Part shown: positions 52,203-61,925 of the stretch, in pieces
Layout: each line of letters opens with the position of its first letter
How positions within the stretch are numbered: the stretch's first letter is position 1
Assembly (NCBI RefSeq): GCF_001746415.1
Contig: NZ_MEHJ01000001.1
Coordinates: forward strand, 7,694,501-7,758,500
Direction of reading: 5' to 3'
DNA: 64,000 nt
Source: Streptomyces agglomeratus
Lineage (GTDB): Bacteria > Actinomycetota > Actinomycetes > Streptomycetales > Streptomycetaceae
Notes under the pieces: model-generated
What the model was told of the DNA's origin: nothing
Database searches by the model: none
The model's input: the letters and a program-made list of their open reading frames with translations, nothing else
Program-made: the position numbers and the translations under genes

Positions 52203-53335
52203 GACGACCTCCTGGCCGCCATTATGCGCTCATATTACGTACATTTTGCGTACACCTTGTGCCAAAGGGTCCCTCTCTCGCCCACGCCGCCCGTTGGCCC
52301 TCAGGCCCCTCGCTCTGCGCTCCTGCACCCTCTCCCCGCACGGCAGGTCGTCGCAACCTCGGTGCGGTCGAACCGAGGTTGCGAGTCGAGGTGTCAGGCC
52401 GGTCGGTGATGGGCGTCCGGGACGCCCAGGGCCACCTGAGCGCCGGGGCCGGTACACAAGCCGCACCCTGACCTTGCTGGTTGGGGGCCCCGAGCCGAGG
52501 CGCGGTTCGGGACCCCCGGGACCGCGTGCGATGGATCCCACAGACCGTGCACGCGTCGCCCGGCTCAACGGCGGTGGTGCACCTCCGGTCACGGACCCGG
52601 TGGGGTGACGTGGGGGCACCGGGTTCACCTCGATGGGCCTGGTGATGTATCGGTTGTGCAGGCGGCCAGGTATATGGGCCGTCTCTTCCGCGTGGGGCGG
52701 CGTGGACAGTGGGCTGTACAACATCCAAGCGGGGCTGTTCGTCTTCCACCGTGGACTGAAGGGTAGGGCGACGTGATCTGGCAGGAGTCCCGCCGCAAGG
52801 GGCCGGCAGCAGTGGGGCCAGGCGCCCTGGTGAGCGGGGGCCGTACGGGATCAGGCCCACCGGCAGCCAGGACGCGAACGCTGGTACCGCCGAACAGGTG
52901 TGTACAGGCCCCGTGGAGCCAGGTTCCAGAGGGGGCGACCGGTGAACGGTCTGTGGCAGCGGGCCCTCGCCGCCTAGTCGCCCGACAGGAGTTCGGCCTC
53001 CTCCCCGGCGCACGCCAGGTGGGCACCGCTCTTGCCGAGGCCCGCACGGAGCGCGCCAGGTGACGAAGGGCGTGAGAAGCACGCGGGCTGCCCGGCCGGT
53101 ATGGGGGTGAGGGCCCGCCCAATGGGTGGCAGGGCCCCCACAACGCGGGTCCGTGGGGGACGGATATGCACACCCGCGTCGGCGGAACAACGACCACCAG
53201 GCACCAGGGTCACTGTCTCCCCCAGTGCGCTGTCTCGTAAGCGTCGTGAGTCTCGGGCTGCAGAAGACGCGTCCTGTGGGCGCCCGGGCTACTTGGCTCT
53301 GGGATGGAGCGACATCTGAGGCAGACCAGGCATGA
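52203..53335. other. Long gene-free region upstream of tap
   Basis: 1.1 kb with no convincing coding frame. Near the tap start, CGTACA occurs twice, 11 bp apart (52238-52243 and 52249-52254), on the same helical face, a likely binding site for the Tap helix-turn-helix or the promoter region. I found no telomere-type palindrome series here. Confidence 0.5.
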
Positions 53336-53700
53336 CTACGCCGCTTCCGCCCGCCCGGCGTCAGCTTCCCGCTCGTGCACATGCTTCAGCGCCATCCGCT
53401 GCTCCACCCTCTTGCCCACCTCAACTGTCTCCCGGTACGGATGCGTCGACACCACGGCCGACAGCTCGAGGAGCTGCCGGCGCAGGCGGGCGACCTCCGC
53501 CTTCTGCACGTCGGTGTACCCGGGGCTGGGCGGCAGGCTGCGGGGTTCCCCGTCGCTGTAGAGACCTTCGGAGCCGTCCACCCTTTGGAGGGCTCTACCG
53601 ACCAGGGGAGAGTGCGGCCGAGGGCTTCGTACTCCGCCCAGGTCTGGTGCAGACGCAGCTGAGCTGCGCGAAGGTCTTCGGGAAAGTCGTACGTCGCCAC
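53336..53700 (-). pseudogene. Conserved hypothetical protein, one frameshift
   Basis: From ATG 53700: MATYDFPEDLRAAQLRLHQT, then WAEYEALGRTLPWSVEPSKG. A shift near 53565 leads to PRSLPPSPGYTDVQKAEVAR, LRRQLLELSAVVSTHPY and VEQRMALKHVHE. This resembles a family of about 115 residues common in Streptomyces mobile elements, without known function. Confidence 0.65.
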
Positions 53701-53964
53701 CCCAGAATGCTACGCCCGTTCGATTTTCTAACGCCAGCAGACTCGTCCAGACGCACTCCTGGACGAGTCTGCTGGGTCCAGTGGCGCGACGGCCGGGCCC
53801 ATCAGAAGGCACCTGGTCCCTCTCCGTCGCTGTCGGGGTCGGTTACCTCACCGTCAGACACGCGTAAATCTATGTCGGCTGGAGTAGACATTGGGTGGTG
53901 GTGTGGTTATGGTTTCTCTCGTAACGCAGAGAGACCGCAGGGTCTGGCAGAGACGAACTGCCGG

Positions 53965-54537
53965 GCAGTAGTACCGCAGTTGTAGTTCGTAGTGCGGTGC
54001 GGTGGTGGAGTTTCGAAGCCAGGGTTGTTGCAGGACGGCGACGGGACTGACGACCGGACCGGGTGGCCCGCGGTGATCAGGGGCCGCCGTGAGCAGTACC
54101 GCAGTTGACGCAGTGGCAGTACCCGCAAGTGCAGTTCGCAGTACCGATTCGCAGTACCCAGCAGTGAAGTCAGTGAGCGGTACCTCGGTGAAGGCGTCGG
54201 CTGCGGGCGCGCGCACCGGGAGGTTCGGCAGTGGGGTTCTAAGCCAGAGCAGACGCAAGAAGGGCGACGGGGCTGGCTGCCGAATGGGTGGCGCTGTGAC
54301 AGGCCACTGAGCAGGTCGCATCACCAGCAGTACGCAGTACCCGTTTGGTAAGTAGTTGATCCCAGAGGGAAGAACGGAGGAACGAGGCGCCATCAGGATC
54401 GCCCGGGCGGAAGCTTTTGAGCCCGGGTACCGCAGGACATCCGATAGTGAGGTGGTCTCCGGTCAAGCAACCGCGATCCCCGCACCCCCGACAGCAACCA
54501 GGTTGGGCACGCGGACACAAGAGGCCGGCGCAGTACC
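53965..54537. repeat. Cluster of GCAGTAC repeats
   Basis: GCAGTAC(C) occurs at 54093, 54116, 54138, 54151, 54327, 54334 and 54530, with degenerate GCAGTAG/GCAGTT copies from 53965 onward. The surrounding DNA also seems imperfectly duplicated (GAAGCCAGGGTTG... near 54016 and TAAGCCAGAGCAG near 54240). No gene is evident between 53866 and 54624. The repeats precede the MerR-type gene, so they could be operator sites or origin iterons. Confidence 0.55.
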
Positions 54538-54624
54538 AGGGCCGGCAGATGGTGTAGCAGTTCCTTCGGGGCCCTGGTGCCATTGGCACCAGGGCCCCTC
54601 CAGCATGTTCCACAGAGAGGTGCG

Positions 54625-54963
54625 ATGACCGCAGAGAACTCGTCCGGCCGTCTCGACGACGATGACTACCCCGCCTACACCACGGGCCGGGCCGCCGACA
54701 TGATCGGCACCACCCCAGGCTTCCTCCGCGCCCTCGGAGACGCCCGCCGCATCACCCCGCTGCGCTCAGTGGGTGGTCACCGCCGCTACTCCCGCTACCA
54801 ACTCCGTATCGCCGCCCGGGCCCGGGAGCTCGTCGATCAGGGCATCCCCATCGAGGCCGCGTGCCGCATCATCGTCCTCGAAGACCAGCTCGAAGAAGCC
54901 CAGCGCACAAACGCCGAACACCGCCACACCGTCGGATCGGCGACCCCGACGGCCGCGGCCTGA
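54625..54963 (+). CDS. MerR-type helix-turn-helix regulator
   Basis: 112 residues from ATG 54625 behind GAGAGG. YTTGRAADMIGTTPGFLRAL and VGGHRRYSRYQLRIAARARE form the MerR winged helix. A short dimer helix (AACRIIVLEDQLEEAQRTNA) follows and there is no ligand domain. Very short MerR proteins of this type are common in Streptomyces accessory DNA. The GCAGTAC repeats upstream are candidate binding sites. Confidence 0.85.
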   Translation: MTAENSSGRLDDDDYPAYTTGRAADMIGTTPGFLRALGDARRITPLRSVGGHRRYSRYQLRIAARARELVDQGIPIEAACRIIVLEDQLEEAQRTNAEHRHTVGSATPTAAA

Positions 54964-55211
54964 GACGGCCGAGCCCCGCATCTCGGCTCGCCTTGACACC
55001 CAACTGGCACGGGTCGGCGAGCCATCGCCGGCCCGCTTGAAGCGGGTGCGCGGCGACACCCTGCTCCGAACGTCCCATCGCCGGTCCGCCGTGCCCCCTC
55101 TGCGCCGGAACCGCCGGCCGTTCCGCGGGGGCGGACCCTGAACCGCGCCAGGCGCTCGCGCTGTGCGCAGATGGGCAGCCTCGGCGGCTGTGGGGGCGGT
55201 GTCCACCCGCG

Positions 55212-55421
55212 TCAGTTGGGACTGCTGGGGCGTCGGGTGACCGCGTACACCCGCGCCCTGACCCCGGCCTCGCCCGGGGTGCACCAGACCGGGGTGATGC
55301 CGGAGGTGGCCGACAACTGCTGCAGGCCTTCCATCACCTCATGGATGGTGTCCTCGTCAGCGGCGGTGACGTCCAGGACCACCAGGCCCGGTTCGGTGAC
55401 GTGCTGTTCGTCGATGCGCAT
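55212..55421 (-). CDS. DUF6207-like small protein
   Basis: 69 residues from ATG 55421. MRIDEQHVTEPGLVVLDVTA, then ADEDTIHEVMEGLQQLSATS and PGEAGVRARVYAVTRR match the DUF6207 pattern (INE-HV-EPGLVV-DV-AADE ... PGVRLR). Function unknown; abundant in Streptomyces. The upstream leader is weak. Confidence 0.7.
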   Translation of the reverse strand: MRIDEQHVTEPGLVVLDVTAADEDTIHEVMEGLQQLSATSGITPVWCTPGEAGVRARVYAVTRRPSSPN

Positions 55422-55600
55422 GATGCTTGCGACGATGTGGCGCGGGGTGTGGTTCGCTGGTGGCCCGGCGACTGCTCGGACGAGTGATCGACGTAGGCGG
55501 GCTGCCTGCTTCCGGTCGCGTCGGTGCGGCCGAGGCCCTAGATCTGGAGGGCGGCCCGTGGTCTGTTGACAGGACCGGACCCTGCGGGCTGCTGCCCCTG

Positions 55601-55636
55601 CCGGGGCCCGCGCTACCCCGAGCGCGCGGGCCCCGG
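55601..55636. terminator. Strong GC hairpin
   Basis: CCGGGGCCCGCGC pairs with its complement across a ten-base loop. It lies just beyond the point where the IS5-like fragment loses homology, on its 3' side. Possible terminator; no U-tract. Confidence 0.45.
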
Positions 55637-55812
55637 CCAAACCCACACGCCGCGACCAGCAGCACCCTGTCTTCCAGCGGAAGGCTCCACGGTCGGCCCC
55701 GGCGGACCGCGTCCGCGCCTTCACGCCGCAGCATCGTCGCCAACTTGCCGAGAAAGCGAGGGTTCAGCCCGGTGAACGGGGCTATCCAGGACGGCTGCGA
55801 CGCCGTGATCAC
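55637..55812 (-). pseudogene. IS5-group transposase N-terminal fragment
   Basis: VITASQPSWIAPFTGLNPRF, then LATMLRREGADAVRRGRPWS and LPLEDRVLLVAACGF resemble the start of Streptomyces IS5-group transposases. Homology stops after this point where relatives read YWRTNLTMRQ. GTG 55812 would be the start. Inactive. Confidence 0.65.
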
Positions 55813-55926
55813 ACCAGCCACGGCCAAGATCGTCCCATGGCACGTTGACCTGCCCGATCCGGAGGTGTGGTCACGACTTTGCCACCGCGAGCTCACCCGA
55901 ACTGCCGCCCGGGGTACGGTCTGTAC

Positions 55927-56475
55927 GTGATCTACCTGATAGGCGGCCCGCCACGGGTGGGCAAGAGCACCCTCGCGTGGATGCTGCTGGAACGGGACGG
56001 CATCCCGGGATGTCCGACCGACGCTCTGGTTTCGATGCTGCAGCGCGCCGCGCCCCAGCACGGCGTGCGCCACGGCACGCACCCGGACAAGGCCGTACCG
56101 GCGCAGCCCTTCCTTGTTGAATTCATCCGTGCCACCGCGGAGAGCCTCGACGACTCCGATCCCCTGGACGGCTATGTGGTCGAGGGCGACATCGTCACGC
56201 CGGCGGCAGCCACCGCCGCCGCTGGTCTCGGGATGCCACTGAGCTGCGTCTTCCTTGGGAACGCGGAGCTGACCACCGAACACTTGAGGGCCGCCCCGGA
56301 CTGGCTCGACGGAGCCGATGACACTACCTATCGGGAGATCGCCGCGTGGGTCAGGCAACAGAGCACTGCCCTACGTGAAGCCTGTGCGGCCAGCGGGCAC
56401 GTCTACGTCGAGTTGGGCGCTGGCTACGCCCAGGGCCTTGAGAGGGCCTACTCGACACTGGTGGAGAGGCGCTGA
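55927..56475 (+). CDS. P-loop kinase-like ATPase (AAA/zeta-like nucleotide kinase)
   Basis: 182 residues from GTG 55927. Walker A IGGPPRVGKSTLAWMLLERD is at the very N-terminus. A conserved acidic strand YVVEGDIVTP and a later strand LSCVFLGNAELTTEHL fit the small-molecule kinase fold, as does the lid-like DDTTYREIAAWVRQQS. No substrate is evident. Upstream leader is poor. Lone gene between two IS5 remnants. Confidence 0.75.
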   Translation: MIYLIGGPPRVGKSTLAWMLLERDGIPGCPTDALVSMLQRAAPQHGVRHGTHPDKAVPAQPFLVEFIRATAESLDDSDPLDGYVVEGDIVTPAAATAAAGLGMPLSCVFLGNAELTTEHLRAAPDWLDGADDTTYREIAAWVRQQSTALREACAASGHVYVELGAGYAQGLERAYSTLVERR

Positions 56476-56526
56476 CCGCCCAGCGTCAGCACTCGCGAAG
56501 GCCCGCAAAGAATTGCGGGACAAGCT

Positions 56527-57161
56527 TTAGCCTCGCTGTTTCGCTTGGGGTGACGAGGTGGCGCTGTGGGGTCGATCGAGGTGGTATCGGGCGGTGGGCA
56601 TGGTGGGGACCCGGCGCGTTGGCATCCCGCACCGCTCGGCGGCCTGGTCGAGCAGGGCGGTGCCGGCGGCGTTGTCGTGCGCGGAGGCGGCCAGGACGAC
56701 GACGCCGATGATCAGCCCCAGAACGTCGACGGCCAGTCCCCGCTTGCGCCCCGACACCTTCTTGTTCGCGTCCAGCCCCGTCGTGGCTTCGGGACACCCG
56801 CCGCGGCGCGGACGGACTGGGTGTCGATGATCACGAGGGACGGGTCCTCTAATCGGCGGGCCTTCTCCCGCACCTGGCAGCGCAGGAGTTCCTGGATCCG
56901 CTGGTCCAGCCCGTCCTCACGCCACAGGCCGAAGTAGTAAAACACCGCCGACCAGGCCGGGAAGTCATGCGGCAAAAGGCGCCACTGACAGCCCGTCCGG
57001 TTCTGATAGAAGATCGCGTTCACGACCTCCCGGAGGTCGCAGGACCCGGGATCTCCGGTCGCCGACCGCGCCACCCTGTCCTGCTTCCAGGCCGTGATCA
57101 TCGGCTCGATCAACGCCCACTGCTCGTCTGATAAGTCGCTGAGGTACGGCTCTCTCTTCAC
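56527..57161 (-). pseudogene. IS5-family transposase, frameshifted and 3'-truncated
   Basis: From ATG 57161: KREPYLSDLSDEQWALIEPM, then REVVNAIFYQNRTGCQWRLL, PHDFPAWSAVFYYFGLWR and DPSLVIIDTQSVRAAAG (first Asp). A shift near 56790 gives KVSGRKRGLAVDVLGLIIGV and VVLAASAHDNAAGTALLDQA (second Asp region), ending soon after. The catalytic Glu part is missing. Confidence 0.82.
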
Positions 57162-57263
57162 GCTCGCATCTCAACATGGACATGCTCACCAGGCGGCCGG
57201 GACGGCGATCAGTACCACGATCGAGCGATCACGAACCGAGGAAGACCGGACTTAACGCCCACT

Positions 57264-59109
57264 TAGCTTGACTCTGTCGGGGATCTTGGTGCCGCCGAGG
57301 TCAGCTGCCCAGGGTTCGCCAGGACTTCGGGCGGGGTATCTCGCGCTGGTCGAGGTAGTTCTGGAAGGCAGTCGGTCGGCGGGGCGTGGGGGCTTCTTCG
57401 GTTGGTGGCAGTCCGCTGAGGCGCTCGATGTTGACGGCGATGGCCGTCAGGACGTGCTGGATGTGGGCCTTTCCCTGTCCTCGGTAGCGGCAGCGTCTCA
57501 TGCAATATCCGTGGGCGAACTCGTTAACCGTGCCCTCCACTCCGGAGCGGACCGCGTAGCGGGTCTTCCACTCGGGTGTCTGTTGCTCGGTGCGGACGCG
57601 AAGTTGCAGGTCGCGGAGTTCTCGTGGGGGGAAGCCCACGGTGCGGGTGCTTTCGCGGGAGGTAGTGCATTGGGTACGCGCCGGGCAGGGCTGGCCCTGG
57701 CTTTTGGTGAACCTGGCCACGATCAGCGGGGCCGCTGTGGGTGAGGAGGTCGGGTAGGGGCCGTGCCAGCCTTGGCTGACCTGGCCCTGGGGGCAGGTGA
57801 CCTGCTGGCGGTCGTAGTCGATGTGGAAGTCGTCCCGGGCGAAGCCCTCGTCCCGGCGGTGCTGACGGGTGGGGTTGCTCCGCAGTGGTCCAGAGACGGT
57901 GACCTGGTGTTCTCGGGTGGCTTGTTCCAGGCGGGGCAGGGAGGTATAGCCGGCATCGACCAGGTGCTCGGCGGGCAGGAGTCCGCGGCGGGCCAGGCGG
58001 GTGTGGATGCCGGGCAGGACCTGGCTGTCGTGGGTGGTGGCCGCGGTGGTGGCCACGTCCGTGATCACGTTGGGGCCGTCGGGAGCACAAGTCTCGGTCA
58101 GGTGAGCGGAAAACCCCTTCCAGCTGATGATGTGTCCGTGCCGTGCGTAGCGGGCCGAGGTGTCGTAGGGAGAAACGACCGCCCGGGACGAGGGCGGCAG
58201 CCCGAGCCCGCCTTCCTTCTCGGCAGTGCGCCAGCGCCGGTGGCCTGCGGCGTCACGGTGGTAGTTCTGCACCATGATCTGGCGCAGGGCCTGGATACGA
58301 GGACCGGACGCGCGGTCTGCTCCGTGCTGGTAGAGGTGCTCCAGGAGCCGGACGGCGTCGTTTCCAGTGGCAAGGATCCTGGTCTTGGGCTTGGTGGGGT
58401 TCTTGCCCAGGCGGACCGGTCGGCCGTAGCGGCGCCCCCAGTCCTCATCGACCAGCTCGTCCAGCAGGTGAGGGGAGGTGCCGGCGACCTCTTCCAGTGC
58501 GGCGCGGACCGCCTCGGTGATCAGCTCCAGGCGAGTCAGGTCACGCACCGCGGCCAGGACATGGGTGGAATCGGTGCGCTGGGTGGTGCGCTCGCGCACC
58601 AGTCCGGCCTCCTTGAGGCGCGCGAGCGCAAGGTCGAGGAGGCGGTCAGCACGGTTGCCTTCGGCGAGACGATCGCGGAAATCGGCCAGCACGCTGTGAT
58701 GGCACCCGGGGTCATCCAGCTCCATGGCCATCGCGTACTTGAAGTCGATGCGGCAGCGGACCGCCTCGGCGGCCTGCCGGCCCGACAGGCCGAGCAGGAA
58801 CTGCAGCACACAGACGGTGGCCAGTTGAGCAGGCGAGAGCCCCGGGCGTCCGTCGCGCGGGTACCAGTCGGCGAAGTCCTCGTCATGCCACAGCCCGTCC
58901 AGCCGGTCTCTCACCCATATCGCCGTCGTGCGGCCCGGGTTGCTCGCCCGCGCGACCTGCGCAGTCAGAGACGGGACCTGCTCACCGGAACGTGGACGGA
59001 GGGACAACGGGCACCTCGACAACTGCATCGGCCATCGGACTACCCGAGCGTGCCCGTTGACCATGCTGCCGCACCGCAAAACTCCAAGATCCCCGACAGA
59101 GTCAAGCTA
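57264..59109 (-). mobile_element. IS1182-family element, apparently intact
   Basis: Perfect terminal inverted repeats of at least 23 bp (57267-57289 and 59084-59106, beginning CTTGACTCTGTCGGGG) extend to about 26 bp when TAG is included. One full-length transposase lies between them. The flanking bases (TTAG and CTAG) suggest insertion at a CTAG-like site, but a clear target duplication is not seen. Confidence 0.88.
57301..59028 (-). CDS. IS1182-family transposase
   Basis: 575 residues from ATG 59028; in-frame starts at 59064 and 59079 are alternatives. N-terminal DUF772 region: [20 protein letters not shown], then [20 protein letters not shown]. Catalytic domain: [20 protein letters not shown] (Asp), [20 protein letters not shown] (Asp), C-terminal [20 protein letters not shown] (Glu). 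Also a CPxC-like segment (ARTQCTT). No frameshift: the only large IS transposase here besides the IS3 trio that is fully open. Confidence 0.92.
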   Translation of the reverse strand: MQLSRCPLSLRPRSGEQVPSLTAQVARASNPGRTTAIWVRDRLDGLWHDEDFADWYPRDGRPGLSPAQLATVCVLQFLLGLSGRQAAEAVRCRIDFKYAMAMELDDPGCHHSVLADFRDRLAEGNRADRLLDLALARLKEAGLVRERTTQRTDSTHVLAAVRDLTRLELITEAVRAALEEVAGTSPHLLDELVDEDWGRRYGRPVRLGKNPTKPKTRILATGNDAVRLLEHLYQHGADRASGPRIQALRQIMVQNYHRDAAGHRRWRTAEKEGGLGLPPSSRAVVSPYDTSARYARHGHIISWKGFSAHLTETCAPDGPNVITDVATTAATTHDSQVLPGIHTRLARRGLLPAEHLVDAGYTSLPRLEQATREHQVTVSGPLRSNPTRQHRRDEGFARDDFHIDYDRQQVTCPQGQVSQGWHGPYPTSSPTAAPLIVARFTKSQGQPCPARTQCTTSRESTRTVGFPPRELRDLQLRVRTEQQTPEWKTRYAVRSGVEGTVNEFAHGYCMRRCRYRGQGKAHIQHVLTAIAVNIERLSGLPPTEEAPTPRRPTAFQNYLDQREIPRPKSWRTLGS

Positions 59110-59206
59110 GTAGGGGAGGAGCGTCCGCCGGCGGTGGAGCCTTGATGCCGTCGAGCACAGGCGCAATCTCGTCGTACATGCGAACAGCTTCGGCCCCCAC
59201 CGGATG

Positions 59207-60187
59207 TCAGGGGCGGTCGCCCTTGTCGTCGACGATTCCCGTGGCCAGGAGCGCGTTCTGGAACATGAGGTCGCCCGCCTTCCAGGGCCGGTCAGGGGTG
59301 TCGTCGGCGCCCGGGAACGTGTCCTTGTAGTCCTTGACGACGATCTGTCGGTCGCCGAGGTACTGGTATGTGTGCGGGTCGATCAGGATCTCGCGGCGGA
59401 CCTTCTGCCCCTTCTCTTCGTGCCCGACCGCGAGGGCGTCCCGGCCCGCGAGGTCCCGTACGAGATGGTCGGTGACCTCGGCGCCGGGGACCGCGGCCAG
59501 CGCGCGGTACAGCTTGGCGAGCGCCTGCGGCGGGATGGGCTGGGACTTGAAGAGCACACTCAGTGCACCCATGTCCTGCTCCCCCTCGGACTTGGGGTTG
59601 CCCTTCCCGGACGGGTAGTAGGCGCGGACCTTCTTCAGCATGGCGGCCGGGTCGTCCGGCAGCTCGTCGAGGAAGCGGAGCCGTTCGCGCATGGAGCGGT
59701 CGTCGCCCTCCTTGCCGTTCTCGAAGCGCGGGTCCGCGTACCGCGTCCAGTGCTCCTGGGGCTCCGGCTTCGGCTCGGGCTGGGCGGCGGCGCTCGGGGG
59801 CCAGAGTCCGGGACTGGCCGAGAGCTTCTTCTCGTAGACCCACTGGCCCGCGTGCGGCGTGGGCGGCGGATCGGCCCGCTCCACCGTGGACGCGGCCCGC
59901 TCCAGCACCTCCTTCACCGAACCCGGCACCGTCCGCGTCGTAGTCGGCACCGTGCGCTCCGCACCACTGTGGCCGCGCTTTCCGAGGCCGGAGGCCAGCA
60001 CGGCCACCGCGGTGAGCGCGGCGGCGGCCCCGACCGCTGCGAGCCGCCAGTCGGCCCGCAGCCTGCGTCCCCGGCCCTGCCCCGCGGCGCTGCTCAGCCG
60101 GTCCCGCCCCTCGGCGAGCCGTGCCCGGTCGGGCTTCGGCGCCCCGGCCCGGAACTCGCGTACGTCCTTCATCTCGTCCACGTTCAC
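59207..60187 (-). CDS. CU044_5270-family membrane-anchored protein (second copy)
   Basis: 326 residues from GTG 60187 (GTGA overlap with the sigma stop). One transmembrane helix (LAAVGAAAALTAVAVLASGL), then an extracytoplasmic domain with GQWVYEKKLSAS, LPDDPAAMLKKVRAYYP, VPGAEVTDHLVRDLAGRDAL and ILIDPHTYQYLGDRQ. Same layout as 15263-16207. The natural C-terminus (LFQ-ALLATGIVD-like) is intact; IS1182 lies about 100 bases downstream. Confidence 0.85.
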   Translation of the reverse strand: MNVDEMKDVREFRAGAPKPDRARLAEGRDRLSSAAGQGRGRRLRADWRLAAVGAAAALTAVAVLASGLGKRGHSGAERTVPTTTRTVPGSVKEVLERAASTVERADPPPTPHAGQWVYEKKLSASPGLWPPSAAAQPEPKPEPQEHWTRYADPRFENGKEGDDRSMRERLRFLDELPDDPAAMLKKVRAYYPSGKGNPKSEGEQDMGALSVLFKSQPIPPQALAKLYRALAAVPGAEVTDHLVRDLAGRDALAVGHEEKGQKVRREILIDPHTYQYLGDRQIVVKDYKDTFPGADDTPDRPWKAGDLMFQNALLATGIVDDKGDRP

Positions 60188-60795
60188 GGCTGGACCACCT
60201 CCGCCACTTCGCCCAGAAACGCCGGGTCGGCACCCAGCGCGGCCCGTACTTTGCGGCGGGCCCGGTTGAGCCGGGACCGCACGGTCCCGACGGGTATGCC
60301 AAGCGCCTCGGCGACCTCCTGGTAGGTCAGGTCGGCCCAGGCCACGAGCAGCAGCACATGCCGGTCGGCGGCGGACAGCGCGGCGAGCGCGTCCGCGAGC
60401 GGGGCGCGGTCGGCGACCAGGTCCGCGGTGTCCTCGACCCAGCCGGCCGCGACGGGGTCCTGGCCGGTCCTGGCCAGCGCCCGCAGACCGCGTACTTCCT
60501 TCCGGCGCTGCTTGCCGATGAGGTGTGCGGCGATCCCGTACAGCCAGGGCCGGGCACTGGCCCGCGAGGCGTCGTAGCGGGCACGCACCCGGAACGCGGT
60601 CAGGAACGCGGTCAGGAACGTGTCGGCCGTGACGTCGTCCGCCGCGTGGTCGCCGAGGCGCCGGGCCGCGTACCGGTGGATGTCGGGTGCGTACCGGTCG
60701 TAGAGCCGGGCGAACAGCTCCGGATGTTCCAGGGACCGCGCGATGACATGGCCGTCGCGCTCGTCGCCGGGGTCGAGCGCCGGTGGTCCGGTCAC
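60184..60795 (-). CDS. ECF-type sigma factor with an internal 12-bp duplication
   Basis: 203 residues from GTG 60795 behind ACGGAGG; an upstream GTG (60864) has no leader. Region 2: LFARLYDRYAPDIHRYAARR, then ADDVTADTFLTAFLTAFRVR and PWLYGIAAHLIGKQRR. Region 4: ALSAADRHVLLLVAWADLTY, then VAEALGIPVGTVRSRLNRAR. LTAF is duplicated by a tandem 12-bp repeat at 60592-60615, absent from the paralogue at 14569-15270. It could distort the region 2 helix. Confidence 0.9.
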   Translation of the reverse strand: MTGPPALDPGDERDGHVIARSLEHPELFARLYDRYAPDIHRYAARRLGDHAADDVTADTFLTAFLTAFRVRARYDASRASARPWLYGIAAHLIGKQRRKEVRGLRALARTGQDPVAAGWVEDTADLVADRAPLADALAALSAADRHVLLLVAWADLTYQEVAEALGIPVGTVRSRLNRARRKVRAALGADPAFLGEVAEVVQP

Positions 60796-60900
60796 GGGTC
60801 CTCCGTCAGGGGGTGGGGTCGAACGTGTCACCCGTTGTTCCCCGCTGGCCCGCGAAGAGTTCACGGCCGCACAGGATTTTCTCAGGGAGCGGGCGCGACC

Positions 60901-61275
60901 CTACGGGATCAGCCGCGCCAGCATCTCCCGTGCGTACCCGGCGTCGTACACCCCGCCCGTGAGCAGCACCTGCAGCGAGATCCCGTCCATGAGCGCGACC
61001 AGGGCCCGTGCCGTGACGGAATCGATGCGCTCGGCGAGGGCGTCGGACAGCGCCTGGCACCACTCGGCGGCGACGGGGTGCAGCGCGGGATTGCGCAGCG
61101 CGGCGAGGTACAGCTCGTACTCCAGCTCCACGCCGACCCGGTCCCCGGCGAGCCACTCGCCGAGCAGCCCGGCGAGCTCGTCGGCGAGGTCGAGCGCCGG
61201 GTCCTGGAAGGAGCCGCGCGCCGCGACAACCTTCGCGAACCCCTCGTTGGCCTGGCGAGTCGACGACTCCTTCAT
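60901..61275 (-). pseudogene. TetR regulator C-terminal domain without its DNA-binding domain
   Basis: 124 residues from ATG 61275: NEGFAKVVAARGSFQDPALD, then ELEYELYLAALRNPALHPVA and LVALMDGISLQVLLTGGVYD match a TetR C-terminal ligand domain. The helix-turn-helix that should precede it is absent, and upstream sequence does not restore it. Either a deletion remnant or, less likely, an orphan dimerisation domain. Confidence 0.7.
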
Positions 61276-61489
61276 CCCGCACTAGGTATGGAAGACCGTT
61301 GACCTGCATCCTTTAGCTTCGGTGCAGGTCAGGTGGCTTGGTTTGTGTTGGTCTCACCATGCGTTGAAAGGCGTGCCTTCCGAGATCCGCCCCCTCTCAT
61401 TCCCGACGCTCCCCGAGTCCCCGTCCGGCTGGCGCGGTTGTGGCACGGGGAACTTCTGATCCTTAGCTCTAGCCGGAACGGTCAGACGG

Positions 61490-61830
61490 TCATACCGGCC
61501 GCTTCAGCAGGCCGTGCTGACCGATCCGGGTCGGGTCGGTCGCCAGCACCGACGGCAGCGTGCTGCTGCTGTCCCACACCGTGACCTGGACCGCGCCCTC
61601 AGACTTCCAGATCCAGCAGGCACGGGCCGGACGCGTACTTGCGGGCGTTGGTCACCAGCTCGCTCGGACAGCTGCACCATGGCTGTCGCCCGTGCCGAGA
61701 CGGGCAGGCCATGCACCGCTTGCAGCGACGTGAGAAAGTCGCGGGCCATGGCCCGGGCTCGGCGATCTCGGCACTGCCCTCGAACGCTGCCGAGACTCCG
61801 ATCGGACGGCCGGCAGCCGGCCCTTGGCCC
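61490..61830 (-). pseudogene. HATPase (anti-sigma-like) ATP-binding protein remnant
   Basis: Pieces in different frames in correct order: AAFEGSAEIA, RDFLTSLQAVHGLPVSARAT, SELVTNARKYASGPCLLDLE (N-box) and VQVTVWDSSSTLPSVLATDP with GQHGL. This is the RsbW/SpoIIAB-like kinase fold common in Streptomyces. At least three shifts; ends at TGA 61490-61492. Confidence 0.65.
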
Positions 61831-61925
61831 TCGTATCGGGCAGCAGTATCCACGGACCGCCGCACTTCCGAAGCGCAGCTAGTTGCCGATCTTCCCTGCA
61901 CCCGAACCTTGCGCATAAGGCTGAG

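Noticed and set aside
52203..53335. Telomere or replication-origin palindromes near tap
   Set aside because: Short GC-rich inverted repeats exist but no tightly packed palindrome series of the Streptomyces telomere type was seen.
53854..54393. 179-codon minus-strand frame across the GCAGTAC repeats
   Set aside because: Composition follows the repeats, with no leader or recognisable domains; more likely non-coding.
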